From: Boseongicola sp.
GTDB lineage: Bacteria > Pseudomonadota > Alphaproteobacteria > Rhodobacterales > Rhodobacteraceae
Direction of reading: 5' to 3'
DNA: 46,541 bases
Assembly: GCA_028824715.1 (NCBI GenBank)
Contig: JAPPCV010000046.1
Span: forward strand, 1-46,541
Part shown: piece after piece, positions 8,286 to 17,118 of the stretch
Layout of the letters: each line of letters opens with the position of its first letter
How positions within the stretch are numbered: the first letter of the stretch is position 1
Program-made: the position numbers and the translations under genes
Notes under the pieces: generated by a model
What the model saw: the letters and a program-made list of their open reading frames with translations, nothing else
Told to the model about the DNA's origin: nothing
Database searches by the model: none

Positions 8286-9775
8286 GGAAAAGACCGAACA
8301 TCCTTCTGATCTACGCCGACCAGATGCGGTACGACGCGATGAGCTGTGCGGGCAATCCGACCGTAAGGACGCCGCACATCGACAGGCTGGCAAGCGAGGG
8401 AGTCCAGTTCACCGAGGCCTACGCGTCGTACCCGGTCTGTTGCCCGTTTCGCGCCTCCGTGATGACGGGCAAGTACGCCCAAAGGCACGGGTTGGTTCAA
8501 AACCACTTCCCGCTGCGCGGCGATCAGGTCTTCCTTGCCGATCTGATGAAGGATGCCGGCTACCGGACCGGGTATATCGGAAAGTGGCATCTCGAAGGCG
8601 GGCCCAAGCCCGGCTTCGTGCCGCCCGATCGCCGATTCGGCTGGGACCACTTCATAGGCTTCAATCGCGGCCACGAGTACATGTCATCCATATACTACGA
8701 TGACGATGGTCAGGCCTATCATTCCAAGCGCTATGAACCGGACTACCAGACCGATCAGCTGATCGACTTCATATCCGACGCGTCGACCGCCAAGGACGCC
8801 AAGCCCTGGATCGGGTACGTGAGTTATGGTCCCCCGCACTTCCCGATGGACATGCCGGACTACCTGCGCAGGGTCTACAGCCCGGACGAGGTTCCCTTGC
8901 CGGCAGGCGTTCCGAACATGGAACTGCAGCGCAGGACCCAGAGAATCCGAAACGAGGTCTGGTGTGGCGGCGATCCGCGGTCGGGACACGCGAGCCATGC
9001 GGCCTACGACACAAAGCCCGTCGGAGAGCCGGAAACGGAGGCCGAAATCCGCGAGTTCATCGCCGAGTACTACGGCATGATCCACAACATAGACTGGAAC
9101 GTTGGACGGATCCTGAACGAACTTGATCGCCAGGGAATCGCGGATGACACGGTCGTGCTGTTCTTCAGCGATCACGGCGACATGTGCGGCCAGCACGGCC
9201 ACTACTGCGGGATCAAGAACACGGCTTACCGGGCCGCAATGCACGTGCCGTTGATCGTCCGGTACAGCGCTCGGTTCAAGCCGCAGAAGACCGAGGCGCT
9301 TGTCGATGTCGGCCCTGACATGATGCCAACGATCCTCGACATCGTTGGTGCGGACATGCCCAAGGACATCGATGGCCAAAGCTACCTTCCCGTTCTCGAC
9401 GGCGAAGAGGCCGAGGCGCGCGACGCGATCTGGTACCAGGTCTTTGCCCAGACGGGCGCCAACCCACACGAGTTTGCGCCGTTTGCCGAGCGCGGCATTC
9501 GCACCAAGGACTGGCTCTACATGCGCCACAAGGACAAGCGCGTGCTGCTATTTGACGAGCGTGCAGACTACCATGAACAGAACAACCTGGTGGATGATCC
9601 GGCGTATCAGACGCTGATGGACGAGTTTGACGCCCGGATCGCAGCCCACATGGAGGCGAGCGGCGATGATTGGGAGATGGCAGCGGACTTCCCGCCGCCA
9701 GGTTGGATCACCCACGCCGAGGCGAAGAAACACCTTGAAGAGGTGCTCCTGCCGAACGCGATCGAGGTCGCCTGA
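8282..9775 (+). CDS. Sulfatase (type I, formylglycine-dependent), cytoplasmic
   Basis: A 497-residue sulfatase of the alkaline-phosphatase superfamily. The formylglycine motif CxPxR is CCPFR at residues 53-57, so C53 would be converted to formylglycine by a maturase encoded elsewhere. Metal-ligand patterns ADQMR near residue 13 and FFSDHGD in the C-terminal half are present, as is GKWHLEGG. There is no signal peptide: the catalytic fold begins at residue 5. The enzyme should therefore hydrolyse a sulfate ester inside the cell. The start overlaps the tctA stop. The motif context differs from choline sulfatase (CAPARAS type), so that name is not justified; the substrate is unknown. Confidence 0.92.
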   Translation: MRKRPNILLIYADQMRYDAMSCAGNPTVRTPHIDRLASEGVQFTEAYASYPVCCPFRASVMTGKYAQRHGLVQNHFPLRGDQVFLADLMKDAGYRTGYIGKWHLEGGPKPGFVPPDRRFGWDHFIGFNRGHEYMSSIYYDDDGQAYHSKRYEPDYQTDQLIDFISDASTAKDAKPWIGYVSYGPPHFPMDMPDYLRRVYSPDEVPLPAGVPNMELQRRTQRIRNEVWCGGDPRSGHASHAAYDTKPVGEPETEAEIREFIAEYYGMIHNIDWNVGRILNELDRQGIADDTVVLFFSDHGDMCGQHGHYCGIKNTAYRAAMHVPLIVRYSARFKPQKTEALVDVGPDMMPTILDIVGADMPKDIDGQSYLPVLDGEEAEARDAIWYQVFAQTGANPHEFAPFAERGIRTKDWLYMRHKDKRVLLFDERADYHEQNNLVDDPAYQTLMDEFDARIAAHMEASGDDWEMAADFPPPGWITHAEAKKHLEEVLLPNAIEVA

Positions 9776-9864
9776 ACAAGACACGTCCAGGTTGCGGTCC
9801 CAAGCGAGACGTTCGCCGCCAGCCAGTCCCGCATGGGACGACCCGAGTTCACAAGGGGAATCCG

Positions 9865-10623
9865 TTGGAAACCAGGGGCGATCACGTTCTCATCACAGGC
9901 GGGTGCGATGACATCGGCCTCGGCATCGCGCACGCGTTCCTGGACCAGGGCATGCGGATCACGCTGGTCGACCCGAACATCGCGCCAGGCCAGGCGCTGG
10001 CCGCCGAGCAGGATCGCGCAAGCCTGATCGAGCTTGACCTTGCCAATGCGGAAGCCGTCGCGGCGCGGCTGAATCCCTTGGCGCAGTCACCTGACGCGCC
10101 GGACGTTCTGATCAATGGCGCCGGCTGGGCACCCAAGACAAGCCCGGAAGGCAAGCCCCGGACGGCCCGGGAAATGCCTGTGGCGCATTTCAGCCGGGTC
10201 GTGTCTGCCAATCTCGCTGCAGTCCTCCAGCGCACCGGCATCTTCATTCCGGCCATGCTGGCGCGTGGGCATGGGCGCATCATCAACATCGCGTCGCTTG
10301 CCGCACGGATCGGCGGAACCGTGGCACCGGTGCACTATGTCTCGGGCAAGGCCGGAGTGCCGGGGCTGACGAGGGTTGTCGCGCGCGAACTGGGTGGCAC
10401 GGGACCGACGGTCAACGCGATCAATCCCGGCAGAATCGACACCCAAATGATCAAGGACGTGCCCGACGAGGCAAGTCAGGCCATCGCCGCCCGGATCCCT
10501 GCGGGCCGGCTCGGTCTGCCAGCCGATGTCGCCAAGGTCTGCCTGTTCCTGGCCGCCAACCTCGCAGACTGCCTGACCGGGACGGCAATTGAGGTCAACG
10601 GCGGCCTTTACGTCGGACCGTGA
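9865..10623 (+). CDS. SDR family NAD(P)-dependent oxidoreductase
   Basis: A 252-residue short-chain dehydrogenase. The nucleotide-binding loop is TGGCDDIG (residues 11-18), the catalytic serine S144, and Y158/K162 form the YxxxK pair. LVDPNIAPG after the second strand has an acidic residue, favouring NAD+. It starts with TTG, preceded at a suitable distance by AAGGGGA (9853-9859); no ATG or GTG fits better. It is the next gene after the sulfatase (89 bp gap) and probably oxidises the desulfated product. Confidence 0.86.
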   Translation: METRGDHVLITGGCDDIGLGIAHAFLDQGMRITLVDPNIAPGQALAAEQDRASLIELDLANAEAVAARLNPLAQSPDAPDVLINGAGWAPKTSPEGKPRTAREMPVAHFSRVVSANLAAVLQRTGIFIPAMLARGHGRIINIASLAARIGGTVAPVHYVSGKAGVPGLTRVVARELGGTGPTVNAINPGRIDTQMIKDVPDEASQAIAARIPAGRLGLPADVAKVCLFLAANLADCLTGTAIEVNGGLYVGP

Positions 10624-10668
10624 ACGCGTCGATGAAGCCGTCACGATTCAAGCGCTGAGGAGCGGACC

Positions 10669-12381
10669 ATGCCAAACGAAGTCACGAGGGCGATGAATGG
10701 CGGCGAGGCGATCGTCGAGATGCTTCGGCGGTTCGACGTGGACATGATGTTCGGCCTGCCAGGCGAACAAACCCACATTCACGATGCAATATTCCGTCGC
10801 AACGACATCCGGCATCTGCTGGTGCGGCACGAACAAGCAGCGGCAAAGATGGCCGATTCCCATGCGCGAGCAACCGGCAAGGTCGGTGTCTGCGATGCCA
10901 CGGTCGGGCCGGGCGCCACCAACCTGATCAGCGGCATTTCAGAGTCCTTCCTCTCGGGCATTCCCGTCGTGGCCATCGTCTCCGACGTTCGGGCGGACTG
11001 GCGCGGTCGTGAATCGTTTCAGGAGATCGACCAGACAACGCTCTTTCGCTCGATCACCAAGAAGGTCTTCTCGGTGGATCATGTCGAGCGAATTCCGGAA
11101 TTCGTGAAGCGGGCCTTCCAGATCGCGACCACCGGACGGCCTGGCCCAGCGCTTCTGAGCTTCCCGATGACGACGCTGCGGACGACGCACGAATTCGCCG
11201 AAGAAGACCTGGAAGTCGACACGCGCTACGCCCGATGGCCAGCGTACCGACCAACGCCACCCCGGCACGAGATTGCCGCCGCGGTCGACGCAATTCTCTC
11301 CGCGACGCGTCCGATCATCCTCGGCGGCGGCGGCGTGATGGCCTCGGGCGCGACGGCCGAGGTCAGGAAGCTCGCCGAACTGCTCGACATGCCGGTGGCG
11401 ACGTCCTACATGGGCAAGGGCTCGCTGCCAGAGCATCACCCCCTCAGCCTCGGACCCTATGGTCTCCTCGGGAGACCGGTGTCGAACGAATACGTCCTTC
11501 AGGCGGATTTGGGACTGGCCTTGGGGACCCGTTTCAACAACGTCGGCACGGCCGCTTGGCGCATTCCTGACAGGAAGACGCGCCTGGTCCAGATCGACAT
11601 CGAGCCAACCCAGATCGGCCGCAACTACACGGTTGACCTGGCACTGACGGGCGACATCAAGGCCGTGTTGCGGGAGATGCTCGACCTTCTCAGGTCCGAC
11701 CCTCGCGTCACGCCGAAAACGACGCAGCGCGACGCCGTTTCCGCCATTTCCTCGAATTGGCGAAAGGAGAAGGGCATCGAGTCACCGCTAGCCCAGGATC
11801 GTGACGCCAGGCCGGTTCATCCGATCCAGGTCATCCGTGCGATGCGGGACGCCATGCAGGACGACGACGTCCTTGTCTGTGATTCCGGATTCAACCAGAT
11901 TTGGGGCGGCCAGTATTTCGAGGTGCGGAGTCCGGGACGAAACTACCTGGGACCGCGCGGCTTCGGCGTAATGGGCTATGGCTTGCCTGCCGCAATCTCG
12001 CGCGCATTGACAACGCCCGACCAGAAAGTCGTCTGCCTGACCGGCGACGGCGGATTCGCCATGGTTGTCCAGGAGTTGGAGACAGCCGTGCGCAGCGGCG
12101 CCAACCTTGCCGTCGTTGTCATGAACAACTCGAACATGCATTTCATAAAGGACAACCAGAGGCTCTTCTTCGACGGCCGCTACATTTCCACCGAGTTCAC
12201 CGAGTTGGACTACGCCGAAATTGCGCGCGCGTTTGGCTGTACGGGCATTCGGGTCGAGAACAGCGGTGAATTGGACCACGCACTTGCCGAAGCGATGCGC
12301 AGCGACAAGACGTCAGTGATTGACGTGCGCATTCTGGACGACGCTGTGCCGGAGCGAGTCAGCCTCCAGTCATTCAAGTGA
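10669..12381 (+). CDS. ThDP-binding enzyme, acetolactate synthase large-subunit-like
   Basis: A 570-residue protein with the three domains of the pyruvate oxidase/acetolactate synthase family. The catalytic glutamate is E55 in RHEQAA, and the ThDP motif is GDGGF at 459-463 closing with NN at 486-487. There is no small regulatory subunit gene alongside, and the cluster is catabolic, so biosynthetic acetolactate synthesis is unlikely. A 2-oxoacid decarboxylase, carboligase or lyase is more plausible. The N-terminal segment does not resemble sulfoacetaldehyde acetyltransferase (Xsc). It is the last gene of the rightward arm. Confidence 0.85.
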   Translation: MPNEVTRAMNGGEAIVEMLRRFDVDMMFGLPGEQTHIHDAIFRRNDIRHLLVRHEQAAAKMADSHARATGKVGVCDATVGPGATNLISGISESFLSGIPVVAIVSDVRADWRGRESFQEIDQTTLFRSITKKVFSVDHVERIPEFVKRAFQIATTGRPGPALLSFPMTTLRTTHEFAEEDLEVDTRYARWPAYRPTPPRHEIAAAVDAILSATRPIILGGGGVMASGATAEVRKLAELLDMPVATSYMGKGSLPEHHPLSLGPYGLLGRPVSNEYVLQADLGLALGTRFNNVGTAAWRIPDRKTRLVQIDIEPTQIGRNYTVDLALTGDIKAVLREMLDLLRSDPRVTPKTTQRDAVSAISSNWRKEKGIESPLAQDRDARPVHPIQVIRAMRDAMQDDDVLVCDSGFNQIWGGQYFEVRSPGRNYLGPRGFGVMGYGLPAAISRALTTPDQKVVCLTGDGGFAMVVQELETAVRSGANLAVVVMNNSNMHFIKDNQRLFFDGRYISTEFTELDYAEIARAFGCTGIRVENSGELDHALAEAMRSDKTSVIDVRILDDAVPERVSLQSFK

Positions 12382-12763
12382 ACGCAGGGACGCGCACGCG
12401 AGCATCCCGGCGGGACGCCGGAACGCTTGCGTGAAGGCAGCCTCTCGCGATTTCCGAAATCCACGTCGCCGATCTGGCGCCACGACACCGGAACTGCCAT
12501 CCGGCTTGCCACGCCGCCTGCGTCGAGCTCCTCGTGCCATGCCATGTCGCGGATTGGCCGAGGCACCCCAGCCTGCCTGCCAACGGGAAGTCTCCTGGAC
12601 AGCGGTCTCGAATGGTGATCGGATCTTCCTCCCCGCCCCGAACGCGCGCTGGCAACGGCCCTGCCCGCCAGCCTCGGTGGCGCGGCCTGCAGGCACGCCT
12701 GTCGCCGGAACGGTCGGGGAGACGCGCCCCGGCAGGCGACTCATCTTCGCGATGCCAAGCCTC
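12382..12763. other. 382-bp interval at the end of the catabolic cluster, no gene recognised
   Basis: Converging genes flank this stretch. Open frames cross it on both strands but none resembles a known protein or has a convincing start. A small hairpin, CCGGC-GGGAC-GCCGG at 12407-12421, lies 26 bp after the ThDP-enzyme stop but has no T-run, so it is at best a weak transcription-ending structure. Confidence 0.5.
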
Positions 12764-13444
12764 TCAGGCGCGGGCTGTCTTCAGGAACTTAGCCATCCTG
12801 TCCCCGACAAGTTCCGGCGACGCCGGAAGGCAAAGCCCCTTGCGCGCTTCTTCCATGCGGTCCTCAGGAACCACGCCGGGAGCGCGGGTGTCCAGAAGCA
12901 TGCGGACCGCGTCATCGTCGAATTCGGGATGGGGCTGAACGGTCAGTGCCCAGTTTCCGTAGGCCAAACCTGCGTAATCGCAGCCGTCCGCCGTGGCAAT
13001 TGTGCGGGCCATGTCCGGCTTGCGGACCACCTGGTCCTGGTGCCATGCGTTCACGGCAATGGCTTCGCCTTCGAAATCGTATTCGACGCGACCGACCGAC
13101 CATCCGCCTGAAAACTTCTCGACCCGCCCCCCGAGCGCCTGGGCGATGACCTGGTGCCCGAAACAAATCCCGACCATCGGGACGCCGTCCGTGCGAGCAT
13201 TGCGGATGAAGTCTTCCAAGGGTGGAATGAAGGGTTCGTTGTCATAGGCCCCGTGACGGGAGCCAGTGAGCAACCAGCCTTCGGCATCGCCGACGGAATC
13301 CGGGAACTCCATGTCGACCACGCTCCAGGTCCGGAAGGTCAGGCCGTGACCGGCAAGGATGCTTGAATAAAGGTCAGTGTAGGTGCGGTCCGCGTAGCCG
13401 TCCGCGGTCGGAAAGTGGCCGCATTGCAAGATGCCTATCAGCAT
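12764..13444 (-). CDS. Class I glutamine amidotransferase (GATase1 domain)
   Basis: A 226-residue stand-alone amidotransferase. The nucleophile C94 lies in GICFGHQ and the rest of the triad is H172/E174 in VQPHPEF, so it looks active. The GSRHGAYD segment and overall length match GMP-synthase-like or gamma-glutamyl-gamma-aminobutyrate-hydrolase-like single-domain proteins. No synthetase partner is nearby. The ATG at 13444 is preferred over an upstream in-frame start at 13534 because the fold begins there and AGGTG precedes it. It is probably not part of the sulfatase cluster, since it is convergent and separated by 382 bp. Confidence 0.87.
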   Translation of the reverse strand: MLIGILQCGHFPTADGYADRTYTDLYSSILAGHGLTFRTWSVVDMEFPDSVGDAEGWLLTGSRHGAYDNEPFIPPLEDFIRNARTDGVPMVGICFGHQVIAQALGGRVEKFSGGWSVGRVEYDFEGEAIAVNAWHQDQVVRKPDMARTIATADGCDYAGLAYGNWALTVQPHPEFDDDAVRMLLDTRAPGVVPEDRMEEARKGLCLPASPELVGDRMAKFLKTARA

Positions 13445-13598
13445 GAAACACCTGAACTCCTTGCGCGGGACACTAGACTTGGAAAATCGCGGCGACAAGC
13501 GCCTTGCGACGCGTCCGCCCGACATGCCCCGCACTGGTTCACGTTTGATGTCGCGGACCCGTCAATTCCGGGGTCGCCCGAAGGGACTCTCGCTCCGG

Positions 13599-14288
13599 TC
13601 AGGCGACCAGGCGATATCCGCCCGACTCGGTGATCAGCAAGCGCGCATTCGAGGGTTCCGGCTCGATCTTCTGCCGCAATCGGTAGATGTGCGTCTCAAG
13701 CGTATGCGTCGTGACACCGGCATTGTATCCCCAGACCTCGTGGAGAAGCACGTCGCGTGCCACGACTCCTTCCGAGGCCCGATAGAGGAACTTCAGGATG
13801 TTCGTTTCCTTTTCGGTCAGGCGAATCTTCTTTTCGTCCTCGGTGAGCAACATCTTCTGGGCGGGCTGGAACGTGTAGGGTCCAAGCTGAAACACCGCGT
13901 CCTCGGACTGTTCGTGCTGCCTGAGCTGCGCACGAATCCGCGCGAGCAGCACGGGAAACTTGAACGGCTTGGTGACGTAGTCATTGGCGCCGGCATCAAG
14001 ACCCAGGATCGTGTCGGCATCGGTGTCGTGGCCCGTGAGCATGAGGATCGGACACTTGACGCCCTGCTTTCTCAACACGCGGCAAAGCTCGCGTCCGTCC
14101 GTGTCAGGCAGCCCGACGTCCAGTATCACCAGATCGTACAATGCCTGCTTGACCTTCTGCGTGGCTTCGGCGCCATTGGCTGCCTCGAAGACGTCGAAGT
14201 CTTCGGTCAGAATCAGCTGTTCGCCAAGCGCCTCGCGCAGGTCGTCATCGTCATCCACCAGCAAGATCTTTTTCAGGTTCTGGGCCAT
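13599..14288 (-). CDS. OmpR/PhoB-family two-component response regulator
   Basis: A 229-residue response regulator. The receiver domain has the acidic cluster VDDDDD at 11-16, the phosphoacceptor D57 in LVILDVGLPD, a threonine in LMLTGHD and the conserved lysine in YVTKPF. The C-terminal winged helix contains IRLTEKETNILKFLYR and ends THIYRLRQKIEP. The start at 14288 is taken because the receiver fold begins there; the open frame continues 112 codons upstream without homology. The sequence closely resembles an abundant Rhodobacterales regulator that I believe is CenR-like (cell envelope control), but I am not certain of that name. No kinase gene is adjacent. Confidence 0.9.
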   Translation of the reverse strand: MAQNLKKILLVDDDDDLREALGEQLILTEDFDVFEAANGAEATQKVKQALYDLVILDVGLPDTDGRELCRVLRKQGVKCPILMLTGHDTDADTILGLDAGANDYVTKPFKFPVLLARIRAQLRQHEQSEDAVFQLGPYTFQPAQKMLLTEDEKKIRLTEKETNILKFLYRASEGVVARDVLLHEVWGYNAGVTTHTLETHIYRLRQKIEPEPSNARLLITESGGYRLVA

Positions 14289-14445
14289 TGCGTCCTCCGC
14301 AGCTATCCCGGAGGACATGCGAGGGCTCCGGGCGTCTTGCAAGAAATGCTGCAAAATTTCACTTGGACGTGTCACAGGCGGTGGAAATGTTTCAAGGAAT
14401 AGCGGAAACAGGCTTGGTGAGAGATCTGAACGGTAAAGGACACCG

Positions 14446-15522
14446 ATGTCGCTGAAACCGAACCTCCGGGAACGCATTGCGCGGGCACGTACCGACCTGC
14501 GGCTGGGACTGCCGGTCGTCGTCGCGTCCGGCGCTTCGCGTGCGTTGGTCCTTGCAGCGGACGGGATTGACCCCGTCAGGCTCGCCGACGTCGTGAAGCA
14601 TGGCGCCACCGTATTGGTGATCACTGCCCGTCGCGCGGAAACACTGAGCGCACGGGCCTATGACGGCGATCTTGCGCGCCTTCGGCTGCCTCTCGACGCG
14701 ACCGCAGCCTGGGTAGCCTCGGTCGCCGACCCGCAAGACGATCTCTCACGGCCAATGAAGGGGCCCTTCACATCGGAACGGGGCGGCTCGGCCCGCATTC
14801 ACGGGCTCGCCCTCCGACTGGTCAAGTCCGCAAGGCTCCTCCCCGCAGCCATAGTGACAGAAATCGAGGCTGCGCCACCCGAGGAACTGACGGTGCTTGA
14901 CGCGGACGGTCTTGATGAAATCCTGACGGCGCCGGCAACCCATGAAGAGGTTGTCGCAGGCCGAGTGCCAACGGCCCTCGCCGCAAGGAGCCGTGTGCAC
15001 GTGTTCCGGCCCGATGATGGCGGCGAGGATCATGTGGCTGCCGAAATCGGGAAGCCGCCGCGAGGCGCCCCGGTGCTGACGAGACTGCATTCGGCCTGTT
15101 TCACCGGCGATGTCCTTGGATCCCTGAAATGCGATTGCGGGGCACAGTTGCACGCGGCCCTGAAGCAGATGGAGGAAGCAGGAGCGGGCGTTCTGCTCTA
15201 CCTCCATCAGGAAGGTCGCGGCATTGGCCTGGCCAACAAGATGAGAGCGTACAGGCTGCAGGACCAGGGATTTGACACCGTTGAGGCCAATCACCGTCTT
15301 GGATTCGAGGATGACGAGCGCGACTTTCGCACGGGGGCTGACATTCTGAAGCGACTTGGATTTTCGTCAGTGCGCCTTCTCACCAACAATCCGGCCAAGG
15401 TCGACATGATGGCGACGCAGGGAATCGAAGTCGTTGAGCGGGTACCCCTGCGGGTCGGAAGAACCGCCGAAAATGCGGCATACCTTGACGTCAAGGCCAG
15501 GAAGTCGGGGCATATTCTGTGA
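14446..15522 (+). CDS. ribA: GTP cyclohydrolase II
   Basis: A 358-residue protein. It opens riboflavin synthesis by converting GTP to the diaminopyrimidine precursor. The C-terminal catalytic domain starts near residue 200 and carries [19 protein letters not shown], where C218, C229 and C231 are the zinc ligands, followed by [10 protein letters not shown] and [10 protein letters not shown]. The roughly 200 N-terminal residues form an extra domain common in alphaproteobacterial RibA proteins and lack obvious dihydroxybutanone-phosphate synthase active-site motifs. It diverges from the response regulator gene. I see no FMN riboswitch in the 157-bp leader. Its stop overlaps the next gene's GTG. 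Confidence 0.92.
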   Translation: MSLKPNLRERIARARTDLRLGLPVVVASGASRALVLAADGIDPVRLADVVKHGATVLVITARRAETLSARAYDGDLARLRLPLDATAAWVASVADPQDDLSRPMKGPFTSERGGSARIHGLALRLVKSARLLPAAIVTEIEAAPPEELTVLDADGLDEILTAPATHEEVVAGRVPTALAARSRVHVFRPDDGGEDHVAAEIGKPPRGAPVLTRLHSACFTGDVLGSLKCDCGAQLHAALKQMEEAGAGVLLYLHQEGRGIGLANKMRAYRLQDQGFDTVEANHRLGFEDDERDFRTGADILKRLGFSSVRLLTNNPAKVDMMATQGIEVVERVPLRVGRTAENAAYLDVKARKSGHIL

Positions 15523-16100
15523 ACGAGCCAGCCAATGCGACGGCATTCGGTTCGAATGGACGCCTTTTCGACCGGGTGGCGCGGCGGGGACGATGCGGAA
15601 GGCCTGCCGCCATGGTTCTTTCCCGATCCGGGCTTTGGTTCCGGAAGCGGCGCTTTCCCTGCACCATTGGCAGAAGCGGCGTCGTTGTGGAGAAGCGCGA
15701 AGGAGACGGCGGCACGCCTTCGGGCATCCATCGGATTGTCGGAATGCTTTATCGTGCTGACCGGCTGGCGAGACCTGCACCTTGGGCCAGAACGATCCAT
15801 CCAGACGACTGCTGGTGCGATGATGCCGGACAGCCGGCCTACAACAAGTTGGTACGGGCGCCCGTTGGAGCATCCCATGAGCGGCTTTGGCGTTCAGACC
15901 GACTTTACGACCTCGTGTTGCTGACGGATTGGAACTGGCCTGACGCAAGGCCGGGGGAGGGGTCGGCGATCTTTGTGCATCGCTGGCGACGTACGGGTTG
16001 CCCGACGGAAGGCTGCATTGCGCTGCGGCCCGACGACCTTGCGTGGATCGCCCGTCGTCTCCCGATTGGCGCGAGGTTGATCGTTCCGCCTCAAGCGTAG
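15519..16100 (+). CDS. L,D-transpeptidase (YkuD) family protein
   Basis: A 193-residue protein with a YkuD-type domain starting near residue 30. Catalytic candidates are H154 in IFVHRW and C166 in the TEGCIAL motif. The family crosslinks peptidoglycan or attaches proteins to it, but this short branch has no visible signal peptide, so export is unclear. The GTG start at 15519 overlaps the ribA stop (GTGA). An ATG at 15612, preceded by GGAAGG, would remove 31 residues with little homology and is an equally defensible start. Coupling with ribA is probably only for expression. Confidence 0.75.
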   Translation: MNEPANATAFGSNGRLFDRVARRGRCGRPAAMVLSRSGLWFRKRRFPCTIGRSGVVVEKREGDGGTPSGIHRIVGMLYRADRLARPAPWARTIHPDDCWCDDAGQPAYNKLVRAPVGASHERLWRSDRLYDLVLLTDWNWPDARPGEGSAIFVHRWRRTGCPTEGCIALRPDDLAWIARRLPIGARLIVPPQA

Positions 16101-16464
16101 TGTCTCGACAGGAATGCCGTTGATGCTGCACGCGAGTGTCGGCGGCACCGTGTGCGAACATCACCCGGCGTCACTGCCGGCACCCATGAACAGGACGGCC
16201 AAGTCGCCGCGTGCCGTCTGCTGGCGGCGGGCACTGCCTGGTTTGTCGAAACGAGGGAAGCACGAGGTTCGCACCGTCACTCTTCCAGTTCCCCGCACGC
16301 TTTCGGAGCTTGCGCATTCGAACGCACGCTCACCTCTCCGGCTGCCTCCGGGTGATGCTCCCCCATGCCGCATCGCGCGTTCCAGGCTGCCCGGTCTCTC
16401 CGGTGCCATCCAGGCGCGATGTCGCCTTGCCTCGACCAAGCCCATCCCGAGGAAGGCGCTTGCC
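16101..16464. other. 364-bp convergent interval, no gene recognised
   Basis: The stretch lies between two converging genes. Open frames exist on both strands, as usual at this GC content, but their translations are rich in Arg, Pro and Ser and look like out-of-frame sequence. I see no clear terminator or RNA structure. Confidence 0.5.
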
Positions 16465-17118
16465 TCAACCGCGGTCCCGAGGCCCGAAGACTGCGGAACC
16501 CACACGGACATGTGTCGCCCCCTGAGCGATCGCCTCTTCGAGATCGCCGCTCATTCCCATCGACAGGCAAGGCAGATCATTGCGATCCGCAATCTTCTCC
16601 AGGAGCGCGAAGTGCAGGCTGGGAGGCTCGTCGACAGGCGGAAGGCACATGAGCCCCTTGAGCGGCAAGTCAAGCGCCCTGCATCCCGCAACCAGATCGT
16701 CCGCATCGTCCACGGCAACGCCGGCCTTTTGGGGTTCGTTTCCGGTGTTCACCTGGACGAACAGGTCCGGGCAGGATCCGGTCTCGCCCGCAATCCGGGC
16801 AATCGTCGTGGCAAGTTTCAGGCGATCCACCACGTGAATTGCGTCGAACAACGCCATGGCGGCCCGCACCTTGTTGGTCTGAAGCGCGCCAACGAGGTGC
16901 AATTCAATGTCCGGGAGGCGTTCGCGAAAGGCCGGCCACCTTTCTTGGGCTTCTTGCAAACGGTTCTCGCCGAAGACGCGATGGCCTTGCCCCAGGACAG
17001 CCTCTATGCGGTCAAGCGGCTGAAGCTTTGATACGGCGACCAGCGAAATGTCAGCAACATCTCGTCCGTGGGCATCAGCGGCACGGGCGATGCGCGACCT
17101 GGTGTCAGTCAGCGACAT
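16465..17118 (-). CDS. yggS: YggS family pyridoxal phosphate homeostasis protein
   Basis: A 217-residue PLP-binding TIM-barrel protein. K31 in LVAVSKLQP is the lysine that holds PLP. Other family signatures are FGENRLQEAQERW, HLVGALQTNK, DLFVQVNTGNEPQK and LSMGMSGDLEEAIAQGATHV. It keeps free pyridoxal phosphate and amino-acid pools in balance rather than catalysing a known reaction. Its ATG lies 14 bp inside the end of the upstream TPR-sulfotransferase gene, implying coupled translation. Confidence 0.93.
   Translation of the reverse strand: MSLTDTRSRIARAADAHGRDVADISLVAVSKLQPLDRIEAVLGQGHRVFGENRLQEAQERWPAFRERLPDIELHLVGALQTNKVRAAMALFDAIHVVDRLKLATTIARIAGETGSCPDLFVQVNTGNEPQKAGVAVDDADDLVAGCRALDLPLKGLMCLPPVDEPPSLHFALLEKIADRNDLPCLSMGMSGDLEEAIAQGATHVRVGSAVFGPRDRG

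Noticed and set aside
8282-9775. Choline sulfatase (BetC)
   Set aside because: The active-site context is CCPFRAS rather than the CAPARAS type and no bet genes are present.
10669-12381. Sulfoacetaldehyde acetyltransferase (Xsc)
   Set aside because: Tempting because of the sulfatase and split transketolase, but the N-terminal segment (MFGLPGEQ, RHEQAAAKMA) fits acetolactate-synthase relatives and not Xsc, and no phosphotransacetylase gene is nearby.
14289-14445. Possible FMN riboswitch upstream of ribA
   Set aside because: The conserved FMN-aptamer blocks (such as the AGGGNGAAAUUCC region and its partners) are not present; the leader is also short.
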